Below, in pieces: positions 25,318 through 35,915 of a stretch of 64,000 nt of DNA. The notes beneath the pieces were generated by a model, which was given only the letters and a program-made list of their open reading frames with translations, ran no database searches and was not told the origin of the DNA. The position numbers and the translations under genes were made by a program. The DNA comes from Marinobacter similis. GTDB taxonomy: Bacteria > Pseudomonadota > Gammaproteobacteria > Pseudomonadales > Oleiphilaceae. The stretch lies in NCBI RefSeq assembly GCF_000830985.1, contig NZ_CP007151.1, forward strand, positions 3,596,001 through 3,660,000. The letters run 5' to 3'. Every line of letters starts with the position of its first letter. The stretch's first letter is position 1.

Positions 25318-27084
25318 ATGAGCCAATTTGCTATCAACATAATTTTTGTAGGGGGCTCGTTCCTCCTCTACATCGGTATTGCGATCTGGGCAAAAGCCGG
25401 CAGTACCAAAGACTTCTACGTTGCCGGCGGCGGCGTGCACCCGATCACCAATGGTATGGCTATCGGCGCTGACTGGATGTCCGCAGCATCGTTCATCTCC
25501 ATGGCGGGCCTGATTGCCGCCGGCGGTTACGCCAACTCTACTTTCCTGATGGGCTGGACTGGCGGCTACGTGCTGCTTGCCATGCTGCTGGCTCCCTACC
25601 TGCGGAAGTTCGGCAAGTTCACCGTACCCGAGTTCATCGGTGATCGCTTCTACAGCAAGAACGCACGCCTGGTGGCGGTTCTCTGCCTGATCGTTGCTTC
25701 GGTGACCTACGTTATTGGTCAGATGGCGGGCGCCGGCGTTGCCTTCTCGCGGTTCCTTGAGGTCGACGCCACCCTGGGTCTGATCATTGCCGCCATTGTG
25801 GTCTTCATTTACGCCGTTCTCGGTGGCATGAAGGGCATTACCTACACCCAGGTGGCGCAGTACTGCGTTCTGATCATTGCCTACACCATTCCTGCGGTGT
25901 TCATTTCGGTCCAACTGACCGGCAACCCGATTCCCGGTCTTGGCCTGTTCTCCACCCACGTGGACTCCGGCGTGCCGCTGCTCACCAAACTGAACCAGGT
26001 CATCACTGATCTCGGTTTTAACGAGTACACCGCGGACGTCGACAACAAGTTGAACATGGTGCTGTTTACCCTGTCACTGATGATCGGTACTGCAGGCCTG
26101 CCCCACGTCATCATTCGCTTCTTCACCGTGCCGAAAGTTGCCGATGCGCGCTGGTCCGCCGGCTGGGCCCTGGTATTCATCGCCCTGCTTTACCTGACCG
26201 CGCCGGCTGTTGCTTCCATGGCACGCCTGAACCTGATGACCACCATCTACCCGGATGGCACTGCGGCCGCCCCGATTGAATACGACGAGCGCCCGAATTG
26301 GGTCAGGGAATGGGAAGTCACCGGTCTGATCCAGTTCACCGACAAAAACGAAGACGGACGCATTCAGCTGTACAATGACAGCCCGGCGTTCGAATCCGAG
26401 GCGCAATCTCGCGGCTGGGAAGGCAATGAACTGGTGGTCAACCGGGACATCCTGGTACTGGCCAACCCGGAGATTGCCAACCTGCCAGGCTGGGTTATTG
26501 GCCTGATTGCAGCTGGTGGTCTGGCGGCCGCCCTGTCCACGGCGGCAGGTCTGTTGCTGGCAATATCCTCGGCCATCAGTCACGACCTAATCAAAGGCTC
26601 GATCAATCCCAACATCTCCGAGAAAGGTGAACTGCTGGCAGCACGGATATCCATGGCCGTCGCAATCGTGGTGGCCACCTGGCTAGGGGCAAATCCGCCG
26701 GGCTTTGCAGCCCAGGTGGTGGCATTGGCGTTCGGTATTGCCGCAGCGTCGCTGTTTCCGGCCCTGATGATGGGTATCTTCTCCAAGCGGATTAACAACA
26801 CCGGCGCCATTGCCGGCATGCTGACCGGTCTGGGCTTCACCCTGGCGTACATCTTTGTGTACAAGGGTTGGCTGTTCATTCCGGGCACCAACAACCTGCC
26901 AGACACACCGGAGAACTGGGTACTGGGCATCTCTCCGCTGTCCATCGGCGCGGTTGGTGCAATCGTCAACTTTGCGGTAGCCTTCGTGGTATCCAACGCT
27001 ACTGAAGAGCCGCCCGTTGAGATTCAGGAGCTGGTTGAGAGCGTCCGTTACCCACGTGGTGCGAGCCAGGCTCAAGACCACTAA
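25318..27084 (+). CDS. Sodium:solute symporter, ActP-like (VC_2705 subfamily)
   Basis: A 588-residue SLC5-family transporter of about 13 helices, probably for acetate or another short monocarboxylate. Family features include DFYVAGGGVHPITNGMAIGADWMSAASFISMAG, GYANSTFLMGWTGGYVLLAMLLAPYLRKFGKFTVPEF and LSTAAGLLLAISSAISHDL. A hydrophilic loop at about residues 325-385 contains DKNEDGRIQLYN, which looks like an EF-hand calcium loop. The gene is intact and followed by a strong terminator at 27126-27161. Confidence 0.9.
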   Translation: MSQFAINIIFVGGSFLLYIGIAIWAKAGSTKDFYVAGGGVHPITNGMAIGADWMSAASFISMAGLIAAGGYANSTFLMGWTGGYVLLAMLLAPYLRKFGKFTVPEFIGDRFYSKNARLVAVLCLIVASVTYVIGQMAGAGVAFSRFLEVDATLGLIIAAIVVFIYAVLGGMKGITYTQVAQYCVLIIAYTIPAVFISVQLTGNPIPGLGLFSTHVDSGVPLLTKLNQVITDLGFNEYTADVDNKLNMVLFTLSLMIGTAGLPHVIIRFFTVPKVADARWSAGWALVFIALLYLTAPAVASMARLNLMTTIYPDGTAAAPIEYDERPNWVREWEVTGLIQFTDKNEDGRIQLYNDSPAFESEAQSRGWEGNELVVNRDILVLANPEIANLPGWVIGLIAAGGLAAALSTAAGLLLAISSAISHDLIKGSINPNISEKGELLAARISMAVAIVVATWLGANPPGFAAQVVALAFGIAAASLFPALMMGIFSKRINNTGAIAGMLTGLGFTLAYIFVYKGWLFIPGTNNLPDTPENWVLGISPLSIGAVGAIVNFAVAFVVSNATEEPPVEIQELVESVRYPRGASQAQDH

Positions 27085-27125
27085 GCTACACGCGACCTGA
27101 TTCAATACATTGACAGGTTGTACTG

Positions 27126-27161
27126 AACGGGCTTCCTCGCCGAGGGAGCCCGTTCTTTTTT
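27126..27161 (+). terminator. Rho-independent terminator after the symporter
   Basis: AACGGGCT-CCTC and GAGG-AGCCCGTT form a long GC-rich stem, followed by CTTTTTT. It lies 42 bases past the symporter stop. Confidence 0.88.
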
Positions 27162-27175
27162 GAGGAAACGTTTTT

Positions 27176-27682
27176 ATGTTCTGGACCTTTGTCGCCACTG
27201 TTTTCTGTGGCCTGGGCGCCGCCGGGATTGCCCTCGGCATTCGTGCGGCCACCCGCAATCACGCTCCCAAGTGGATCATCCCGGCGTTTGCCGGCCTGGG
27301 TATGCTTGGTTACCTGATCCACGGTGAGTACACCTGGTACGACCACAAGAAAGACATGCTCCCCGAGGAAGCGGTGGTCGTCGACACCGAAACCGATGGC
27401 ATCCTTTGGCGCCCCTGGACTTTTGCTTTCCCCTATGTGACAGCCTTTTCCACCGTCGACACCGAAAGCATCAGCCAGGATACAGCCAACCCGGACATCG
27501 TCCGCTTCACGCTGTACCGTTTTGAACAGAAGTTGACGGACGCGATCTCCCACCGGGTCCATATTCTCAACTGCCAATCCCGGGAACTGGTGCCACTGGG
27601 CTCTGATGGCACACCCCGAGTCGATAACATGAAAATGCTCGACACCACGGATAGACTGCTGACAACCGTCTGCACCAGCTAA
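27176..27682 (+). CDS. Conserved hypothetical membrane-anchored protein
   Basis: I do not recognise a named family. The 168-residue protein has two amino-terminal hydrophobic segments (FWTFVATVFCGLGAAGIALGI and WIIPAFAGLGMLGYLI) and then a soluble domain of about 115 residues containing two cysteines (HILNCQS and TTVCTS). It lies between the symporter terminator and the hybrid kinase gene in the same direction, suggesting a link to that transport and signalling region. Confidence 0.6.
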   Translation: MFWTFVATVFCGLGAAGIALGIRAATRNHAPKWIIPAFAGLGMLGYLIHGEYTWYDHKKDMLPEEAVVVDTETDGILWRPWTFAFPYVTAFSTVDTESISQDTANPDIVRFTLYRFEQKLTDAISHRVHILNCQSRELVPLGSDGTPRVDNMKMLDTTDRLLTTVCTS

Positions 27683-27726
27683 TATGACGACTCCAGAATG
27701 CCTGCAACCGAGAGAACCGCGTATCC

Positions 27727-30700
27727 ATGATTAGTGCCTGGCTGCTGGTTTTAATTTCCATCACCTACATTTCGGTGCTGTTTGTCATCGCCTGGGCCGG
27801 TGACAAACACCCCGGGCTTTACCGGCGCAGGCTCGCGCGCTCGCATATCTACGCGCTGTCCCTTGCGGTGTATTTCACCTCCTGGACCTTTTACGGCGCG
27901 GTTGGCCGCGCCACCCAGGAAGGGCTGGGCTTTCTCCCCATCTACCTTGGTCCCTTGCTGGTGTTTATCTTTGGCGCCCCCTTGCTGCGCCGGATCATCT
28001 ACATCAGTAAGCGCAACAACAGTACGTCGATAGCCGATTTCATTGCCTCGCGCTATGGCAAGTCCCAATCACTTGCCGCCATGATCGCAACCTTTGCACT
28101 GATTGGCAGCGTTCCCTACATTGCACTGCAGCTTAAAGCCATATCCATGGGCTTTAACGTACTTTCGGAAACCGGACCAGGTATTCACATAAGCAGCAGC
28201 GCGCCCTGGGCCGACTCGGCCTGGTACATCACGCTGGCACTGGCCGTGTTCACCGTGTTGTTCGGCACCCGTCACCTCGAATCCACAGAGCACCATCGAG
28301 GCATGATTCAGGCGGTGGCGTTTGAGTCCCTGATCAAGCTGGTGGCGTTCGTGGCCGTGGGCCTGTTCGTTGGCTACGGACTCTACGGCGGCTTTGGTGA
28401 TCTGCTCGGCCGGGTGCAGGAAGCCGACCTGATTGGCACCCTGACCATGGACGGTGTTGAAGCCCCGGCATTTATCACCCAGACCCTGGTGGCGATGCTG
28501 GCTATCATCTGCCTGCCGCGACAATTCCACGTCATGGTAGTCGAAAACACCGATCATCGGGATTTCGAAGTCGCACGCTGGGCTATGCCCATCTATCTGA
28601 TTATTGCCAGCGCCTTTGTGCTACCAATTGCCGCCGCTGGCCTGCTCTCGCCCGGGGGCGTGACCGGTAACCCCGACGTTCTCATTCTGCAACTGCCGAT
28701 CCAGGCTGGTGAGAAATGGCTCGCCATTCTCGCCTTCCTGGGCGGCGGCTCAGCGGCTGCGGCCATGGTGATTGTCTGTTCGGTGGCCATCGCTACTATG
28801 GTCAGCAACGAAATCATCATGCCGGCGCTGTTGAAATTTTTTCGGCCCGGAATGAACCGCCGCACCGACCTCAGCCACCTGTTGTTAAGAATCCGCCGGG
28901 TTGCCATTTTTGTGGTGCTGCTGACCGCTTACGGCTTCTACCGCATGGCCAGCGAAGACTACAGCCTGACGGCGTTTGGCCTGTTGTCCTTTGCCGCTGC
29001 CGCGCAGTTTGGCCCAGCTCTGGTCGGCGGTATCATCTGGCGCGGGGTAACTACATGGGCGCGGTCTGGGGATTGGCACTGGGCTTCTTGATGTGGTGCT
29101 ACACCCTACTGTTGCCGGCCCTGGCAACTACCGGCTGGATGACCGACACCCTGATCAACCAGGGCCTCTGGGGCCTGGGTTGGACTCGCCCGACGGCACT
29201 GTTCGGCTCTGACTTCGACCAGATCAGCCACGGCATTATCTGGAGCCTTGGCATCAACACCCTGACCTACGTGCTTCTGTCGCTGCTGACACGTCAACGT
29301 GTGCGAGAGAAGATCCAGATCGCGTCGTTCTTCCATGACCCACAACCCAGGGCCGAAACGCCTCAGCACCAGAGCTGGCAAGGCGAAATCCTGACCTCGG
29401 ATCTGCAAGCATTAACCGACCGATTCATGGGTGAAGAGCGGTCCGAGACTATTTTGCGCAATTACGAACGCCGCAACGCCATTCGCCTGCACCCTCAGCG
29501 TCCAGCCTCCAATCACCTGATGAAGTACATTGAACGCCAACTTGCCTCGGTGATTGGCGCCTCCACGGCGAGGGTGGTCCTGGAATCCACACTGACCGGC
29601 CGCGACATGCAGATCGAGGACGTCGTCAGTATTGTCGACGAAGCTTCGCAGGCCATGACTTTCAGCCGGGAGTTGCTGCAATCGGCTATTGAGAACATTC
29701 GCCTTGGGGTATCCGTGGTCAACCACCAGCAGCAACTGGTGGTCTGGAACCAACGCTATCTGGAGCTGTTCACCTACCCGAAAGGTTTCGTGCGGGTGGG
29801 TCGGCCAGTGGAAGATCTCATGCGCTATAACCTGACCAACGCTAACCTGTCAGCCCGACGCATTGATGAAATCATTGCCGACCGCTGCGGCAGCATGCGT
29901 CAGGGCGAGCCCATGTCGTACGAGCGCCAACGCCTGACGGCACCGTGATAAGGATTGATGGCAGCCCCATCCCCGGTGGAGGCTACGTCACCACCTTCCA
30001 GGACATCACCGCCATGCGCCGGACTGAGCAGGCGCTGAAGGAAACCAACATCTACCTTGAGCAGCGGGTCAAAGAGCGTACCCAGGAACTGCAGGTCATT
30101 AACGAGCAGATGTTGAAAGCGAAATCCGTTGCGGAACAAGCGAACCAGAGCAAGACCCGCTTCCTGGCATCGGCGAGTCACGACTTGCTTCAGCCCCTCA
30201 ACGCTGCCCGATTATTCACCTCAGCGCTGGCCGGAAAGGCTCCAGTGGGCGAAGAAAAGGATCTGGTTAATCACATCGACAGCTCCCTGGGTGCCGCCGA
30301 GGAGATCATCAGCACCCTTCTGGACATTTCCAAGCTGGATGCCGGTGCGCTTGAGCCAGACATTGGCGTATTCCCGGTGAACGACATCCTGCGTCACCTG
30401 GCCACAGATTTCTCGGCGATCGCCAAGGATCAGGGGCTGGAACTGCATGTAGTACCCAGCACCGCGTGGGTACGGTCTGACGCCAAGCTGTTGCGCCGGG
30501 TGGTGCAGAACTTCCTCTCCAACGCCATTCGCTACACCCCAAAGGGTAAGATCCTGCTCGGTTGCCGACGCCTGAGAGGCTTTCTCCGGATTGATGTCTG
30601 GGATACTGGTCCGGGCATTCCGGAAGACCAGTTGGCGCACATCTTCGAGGAATTCCGCCGCTTCCAGACTGGCCGCGACAAAAAAGGCCTGGGTCTTGGC

Positions 30701-31243
30701 CTGGCCATCGTGGACCGGATCAGTGGCATGCTCGACCACCCGATCACCGTGCATTCCATTCAGGGTCGTGGCAGCCTGTTCGGCATTACCGTCCCGCTGG
30801 CGGCACCGGAACAGATACCCGCCGCCGCTCCACAGCCCGCAACCGGATCGCGTCGGGTTTCAAGCCTTGGCGGCCTCCATGTGCTGTGTATCGATAACGA
30901 CCCCGCCATTCTCCAAGGCATGGTCGCGCTGCTGGGTAACTGGAAGTGCGATGTCACCGCCGCAGAAAGCCTGGATGACGCCACCGAGCAGCTCAACGGC
31001 CATGCTCCTGAGATCATCCTCGCCGACTACCAGCTGGACGATAACAAGAACGGTCTGGATGCCATGGATAGTCTGAGAGCGGCGTTGAGCGAGAATATTC
31101 CAGGAATCCTGATTACCGGCTACATGGCGCCGGAAGTGCGGGAAGATGCCATTGCCAGGGGCTACCATCTGCTCTATAAACCTGTGAAGCCCGCTGCACT
31201 GCGGGCCCTGGTCAACAAGTTGCTGAAGCAGAAACGGTCATGA
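27727..31243 (+). CDS. Hybrid sensor kinase with sodium:solute symporter-like input domain, frame broken twice
   Basis: A CrbS/MxtR/CbrA-type kinase of about 1172 residues. Residues 1 to about 530 form a symporter-like membrane domain (YFTSWTFYGAVGRATQEG, then RNNSTSIADFIASRYGKS). A PAS-like linker, a coiled coil, HisKA (FLASASHDLLQPLNAARLF), an ATPase domain (NAIRYTP, DTGPGIP, GLGLGLAIV) and a carboxy receiver (LCIDNDPAIL, ILADYQLDD) follow. Frames break at about 29045 and 29940 (CGCCCTGAC to CGCCTGAC), each consistent with one lost base. CrbS-type systems control acetyl-CoA synthetase and acetate use, which would suit the symporter upstream. The link here is inferred. Confidence 0.87.
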
Positions 31244-32877
31244 GCGAATCCAGCTACCGAGGGGACGCCTTTCACAAACTGACGTACCTGGTCATCGACG
31301 ACTTCGAAAACTTCCGTCTGTCCCTGCGCCAGATGCTTCGAGCCTGCGGGGCCGACCGGATTGAACTGGTCGGCAACGCCGAGCAGGCGATCAAATACTG
31401 CACTTACAATCATGTGGATGTGGTGCTGTGCGACTACAACCTTGGTGAGGGCAAAAACGGCCAGCAGGTGCTTGAAGAGCTGCGCCACAAGAACCTGCTG
31501 AGGCGCTCATCGCTGTTTCTGATGGTCACTGCAGAAACCTCCAAGCAAATGGTGATGGGGGCACGGGAGAACCAGCCCGACGGCTATCTGACCAAACCCA
31601 TCAACCGAGCCTTGCTGGAGCAGCGTCTGATCACACTGATTGACCAACGCAAGGCACTGTTGCCGATTAACCGGGAAATCGACCGGGAAAATTATCCAGA
31701 AGCCATCTCGCTCTGCCTCCAAGCCCTGCCCCGGAATCCCCGCCATAAGACCTGGCTCTTGAAGACACTGGGTGATCTCTACTTCCGCCTGGGAGATTTG
31801 AGCCACGCTGCCAAGGTCTTTGACGACGTGCTGCAACAGCGGGAACTGTCCTGGGCAAGGCTCGGGCGCAGCCAGGTGTTGCTGGCTAATCGCAGCCACG
31901 ATCAGGCCGTCGCCAATCTCAAGCAACTGATCGATACCCACCCCGATTACATGGAAGCCTACGACCTGCTCGCCGACGGGCTGCGCCAGCAAGGCAAACT
32001 GTCTGAAGCACAGCGGGTACTCGAGCAGGCCACCGTGCAATCACCCAATGCCCTGCTTCGGCAAAAGCAGTTGGCGGAGGTTGCCGAAGCCAATCAGGAC
32101 ATCGGCACTGCGGCCGATGCCTGGCGCCGAACAGTATCACTCGGTACCCACTCGATACACGACAGCGCCGATCATTATCTGGCCTTGGGACAGAGCCTGT
32201 CAGAACTGAGTGAGGACGAAGACAGTGGTCAGAGCGTCGAACACGCAACCGAGGCCTTGGAAATCCTTGGCTCCATGGAGAAGCGCTTTGCCGACCAGCC
32301 GGCAGTGAGCCTTCGCAGCCGAATTGTTCAATGCCGAGTGCTGTTTGGACAGGGACAGCATCGAGAGGCAGAGGCACTGCAAAGCAGTCTTAAGGCGGAG
32401 TTCGACAGTAACCCTCTGATCGATCCCGACATCAGTCTGGACTATGCAAAGACCCTGTTTCGCATTGGCAGTGACGGTGACGCCAAAGATCTTCTGGGCC
32501 GCCTCGCCGAAGAGCACAGCAACGAGGCAGAGCTCCTGAAACGCATCGAAGCTCTGCTGGATGAGCCGGTCGGATTCCGCCAAAAACTAAAGGCTCGAAA
32601 CCTGACCAGAGATGGCATAAAAGCGTTCGAGGCCGGCGACCTCGCTGCCGCGGCCGCAGCGTTTACCGAAGCGCTCGCAGTGGTCCCGAACCACACCTCG
32701 GTGAACCTGAATCTGGTTCAGGTGTTGCTGAAAATCTACGAGGCAGATCCAACCAGTCGCGAACCGCTGGAACAGTGCCGGGCAAGACTGGACCGCCTCC
32801 AGGGATTGCCGGAACAACATCGACAACATCGGCGCTATATCGCACTGAGCCAGAAACTGAAGGGATTAACCGCATGA
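31240..32877 (+). CDS. Response regulator with TPR output
   Basis: A 545-residue protein with an amino-terminal receiver domain (LVIDDFENFRLSLRQMLR, phosphoacceptor aspartate in DVVLCDYNLGEGKNGQQV, lysine in GYLTKPIN), followed by about 400 residues of tetratricopeptide repeats (for example LGDLYFRLGDLSHAAKVFDDVL and AFEAGDLAAAAAAFTEALAVVPNH). There is no DNA-binding or enzymatic output domain, so it should act by protein contact. Its start overlaps the kinase stop and its own stop overlaps the next gene (ATGA), a tightly coupled set. Confidence 0.87.
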   Translation: MSESSYRGDAFHKLTYLVIDDFENFRLSLRQMLRACGADRIELVGNAEQAIKYCTYNHVDVVLCDYNLGEGKNGQQVLEELRHKNLLRRSSLFLMVTAETSKQMVMGARENQPDGYLTKPINRALLEQRLITLIDQRKALLPINREIDRENYPEAISLCLQALPRNPRHKTWLLKTLGDLYFRLGDLSHAAKVFDDVLQQRELSWARLGRSQVLLANRSHDQAVANLKQLIDTHPDYMEAYDLLADGLRQQGKLSEAQRVLEQATVQSPNALLRQKQLAEVAEANQDIGTAADAWRRTVSLGTHSIHDSADHYLALGQSLSELSEDEDSGQSVEHATEALEILGSMEKRFADQPAVSLRSRIVQCRVLFGQGQHREAEALQSSLKAEFDSNPLIDPDISLDYAKTLFRIGSDGDAKDLLGRLAEEHSNEAELLKRIEALLDEPVGFRQKLKARNLTRDGIKAFEAGDLAAAAAAFTEALAVVPNHTSVNLNLVQVLLKIYEADPTSREPLEQCRARLDRLQGLPEQHRQHRRYIALSQKLKGLTA

Positions 32878-33600
32878 CCGATAATCCCAAGGACTTCACC
32901 AACCTCACCAACCCGACCAATGACAGTGACCAGAGCATCGACTTTTCGATGGTCCTGGCCTCAGCCGTCCATGATATGAAGAACTCTCTGGGGATGCTGC
33001 TGAACTCCCTGGACGAGCTAAGAACCGAGCATGGCTCAACTTTCAACGGCTCGCCACGCTTTAACTCCCTGCAGTACGAGGCCGAGCGCATGCACAACGA
33101 TTTAGTGCAGCTGCTGGGCATCTATCGTCTCGGCGAGGAGAACCTGTCGGCGCATCTTGAAGAACATTACCTGCGACTTCCTGGCCGAGCACATGGCGCG
33201 CCATGTACCCCTACTCCAGGGTCTGGGTATAGAAGCCCTAATCGATGCCAGCGACATCACCGGTTTCTTTGATGCAGACCTGTTGACCGGGGTGTTGAAC
33301 AACACCATAAACAATGCCCTGAGATACACCAGGAACAACATTCGCCTGACAGCCGAGACTCGTGAGGGTTACCTGGTAATTGGGGTGGAAGATGATGGTG
33401 AAGGCTATCCAGAGAGCATGCAACACACAGGAACCCTGAGCTTTAAATCCCTGGACTTCAACACCGGCAGCACCAGCCTGGGGCTGTTCTTCGCATCCTC
33501 GGTTGCCCGGCTGCACCGGGAAGGTGACAGAACCGGTTCCATCAAGCTGCACAATGGTGGCCAGTTCGGTGGCGGCGTTTTTGAGATCTGGCTGCCCTGA
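32874..33600 (+). CDS. Small histidine-kinase-like ATPase, frame broken once
   Basis: A roughly 242-residue protein with a dimerisation-like helix (VLASAVHDMKNSLGMLLNSLDEL, a possible phosphoacceptor histidine) and a HATPase domain in the second frame (LLTGVLNNTINNALRYTR, VEDDGEGYP, SLGLFFASSVARLH). The junction near 33172 needs two extra bases, consistent with GGCC having been read as GC. It has no sensor or membrane part, so it probably serves the REC-TPR protein just upstream. It could be a kinase, a phosphatase or an ATP-binding partner. Confidence 0.77.
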
Positions 33601-33850
33601 GCAATTCACATTTCTCGGGCATGACGTCTCTTGGTTCACTTCCAAGAAAACCTGCCAGCCAGTGCAACCGTTTGTTTTTTATTTATACGTTATCGTAACC
33701 ACCCCTTGCGCTGAACTAGATGAAGAGTTCAACTAAACCCATGGGTACAGTCACACTACGGACAATGTGTTAGACAGAAGGGAAGCTAGGTATTTGACCT
33801 ACTCCCTAATGCGATACAAAAAAATAGATTCCGTAGATGTGGGGTACTTC

Positions 33851-34396
33851 ATGAAAGACCACCTAAACTTCAAAAAAATCACTCTTTCCGCCGGCTTGGC
33901 ATCCTGCCTCTTAGCACCACACTCTGTCTTGGCCGCCGATGATTCAGCCACAGCCAGCGCAAATGTCATCGCACCGATTCAGATCACCAAAACAGCGGAC
34001 CTTGTCTTTGGGGACTTTGCTCCGGGTGTTGGCGGCACGGTAACGGTCTCTACCAGCGGCGCGAGAACCGCCACCGGGCCAATTCTCTCAGCTTCGGGTG
34101 CTAGCTCCTCCGCGGCGCAATTCGATGTCGTAGGTGAAGCAAATGCTACCTACTCGATTTCCTACTCAGGCGATACGGCTCTTACAAATACGACCGGCGG
34201 CGGGGGCGAAACCATGCTTCTGACCAGACACTCTGATCTTACCGGTGCCGGTGCAATAGCGGGAGAAGTGACCTCCGGAACACTGGGCATAACCGGCACC
34301 CAGTCTATCTACCTGGGAGGTACCCTTGCGGTCTCGGGCACACAGGTGCCCGGCAGTTATCAGGGAACCGTGACAGTGACCGTGGAGTATAATTAG
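33851..34396 (+). CDS. DUF4402 fimbrial subunit 1
   Basis: A 181-residue secreted protein starting at MKDHLNFKKITLSAG with a signal peptide cleaved around VLAADDS. The mature part is a beta-rich DUF4402 domain (ITKTADLVFGDFAPGVGGTVTVST, ending GSYQGTVTVTVEYN). The terminal strand with alternating hydrophobic residues is typical of chaperone-usher subunits. It is the first gene of the fimbrial operon. The 250-bp region upstream contains no other gene and probably holds the promoter. Confidence 0.83.
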   Translation: MKDHLNFKKITLSAGLASCLLAPHSVLAADDSATASANVIAPIQITKTADLVFGDFAPGVGGTVTVSTSGARTATGPILSASGASSSAAQFDVVGEANATYSISYSGDTALTNTTGGGGETMLLTRHSDLTGAGAIAGEVTSGTLGITGTQSIYLGGTLAVSGTQVPGSYQGTVTVTVEYN

Positions 34397-34521
34397 GATT
34401 CAGACAAATGATGCGCGGCTTTGAGCATACAGCTCTGATGAAATGAAACTGGTAAATGTCGCCTGTCTCTCGGACCTTGCGAGAGGGTGCCTTTTACGAC
34501 TCCGGGAGACCCTTCTATCAA

Positions 34522-35013
34522 ATGGAAGATTCTTATAAATCGAATCGCTGCTCTGATTATTTGGCAGTAATGATTCTCGGCGCGAGCCTGGCATTCGCGC
34601 CCTCTTTATTTGCATTAGATCTTACGGTTACCCGGACCCAGGATTTAGCATTTGGCAGTTTTGCTGCCGTCAACGGCGGAAGCATAACCATAGGCAACTT
34701 CGGCAGCCGGACATCCACTGGATCAATCTGGCTCAACCCATCTGCTGGCGGAACCTCTGCGTTGTTTAGTTTGGCAGGCGATCCTGACAGCACCTTTGCT
34801 GTAATGCTCCCGGCAAATGGTACCGTTTTTCTCACCGGACCCGGCTCCCCCATGCCAGTAAGCAACTTCACCAGCAACCCAGCCGGAGTCGATGGCCGGC
34901 TGGATATATTGGGTACCGGGGTGGTCAGAGTCGGCGCAACACTGGGCGTTAGCTCCGGGCAAATTCCGGGAGCTTATAGCGGTAATTTTTTTATTACCGT
35001 CAACTACAACTAG
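34522..35013 (+). CDS. DUF4402 fimbrial subunit 2
   Basis: A divergent paralogue of the preceding gene. A hydrophobic signal (LAVMILGASLAFAPSLFA) is followed by LTVTRTQDLAFGSFAAVNGGSITI, and the chain ends IPGAYSGNFFITVNYN, closely paralleling subunit 1's end. I favour the internal methionine at 34522 (163 residues) over 34456 because it places the signal nearer the amino end. It could be a minor or tip subunit. The lower hydrophilicity and insertion pattern suggest it is not a recent duplicate. Confidence 0.78.
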   Translation: MEDSYKSNRCSDYLAVMILGASLAFAPSLFALDLTVTRTQDLAFGSFAAVNGGSITIGNFGSRTSTGSIWLNPSAGGTSALFSLAGDPDSTFAVMLPANGTVFLTGPGSPMPVSNFTSNPAGVDGRLDILGTGVVRVGATLGVSSGQIPGAYSGNFFITVNYN

Positions 35014-35052
35014 ATTAGATGGATAATCACACGCACGGAGCTCGGGATCTCG

Positions 35053-35888
35053 ATGACTGGTGTATTCCGCTCGTTGCTATTTTTTGTGTTCGGAGGGGTC
35101 CTCTGGGGACATTCCCTTGCCAGCGCTGATGTGCTTATTTACCCCACCCGCCTGGTGCTTGAAGAGGGCACGAGGGCCGCTAAACTCGAACTGGTCAATC
35201 GCAGCTCGGAAGCTGCAACCTTCCGGATTCACCTGGTTAACCGACGGATGAACCAGTTCGGTGAATTCAGTCCGGCAGAACCGCCTTTGCCCGACGAGCT
35301 ATTTGCAACCGGCCTCATCCGGTATTCACCTCGTCAGGTAAGGATTGAGCCGGTGAAGCCCAGACCATCCGGTTAGCGGTTCGGAAACCCGCAAATCTCG
35401 CTCGGGGTGAGTATCGCTCGCACCTCCTGTTTGCCAGGCAACCAGAGGTGAATGCAGCATCGAGCGTTGAAAATATCCCGAACAGCAAAACTCAAGGGGT
35501 CGAAGTCCGGCTTCAAGCACTAGTTGGGGTGTCCGTCCCAATCATCGTCCGTCATGGCAAGTTAGACGCTGATGTTTCCTTATCCAATTTAACCCTCGAA
35601 GCTTCAGCACCCGACACCAGCTTCCTGCGCTTTGACATTTTACGAAGCGGCGAACAGTCGGTTTATGGCGACATCTCGGTCAGTCTTATTCGCGCCAATG
35701 AGGAGACGGTTGTTGCCCGCGCGCGGGGAGTTGCCGTCTATTATCCCAATGAACTCCGCATCGCCCGCTTCAGCCTCCCAGTTGAAAGCAAGGCACCACG
35801 ACCTGGAGACCGTCTAACAGTTCGTTTTACCACGCCGATCAATCAAGGAGAAAAACTGCTTGCTGAAGCGTCCCTGGTAGTTCAATGA
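35053..35888 (+). CDS. Periplasmic fimbrial chaperone, frame broken once
   Basis: A PapD-like two-immunoglobulin-fold chaperone. Signal peptide 1 to about 25, then DVLIYPTRLVLEEGTRAAKLELVNRSSEAATFRIHLV. The core IRYSPRQVRIEPGEAQTIRLAVRKP spans a break at about 35361, where a base seems lost (CCGGGTGAAG to CCGGTGAAG). The second domain begins VGVSVPIIVRHGKLDADVSLSN. Restored length is about 278 residues. It lies between the subunit and usher genes, in the usual order. Confidence 0.83.
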
Positions 35889-35915
35889 CCTGGATACAAG
35901 GGAGTTGAATCGCCA

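Noticed and set aside
29935..29950. Programmed ribosomal frameshifting in the hybrid kinase
   Set aside because: There is no slippery heptamer or downstream structure, and the break matches the CGCCCTG to CGCCTG loss seen in the Smr gene.
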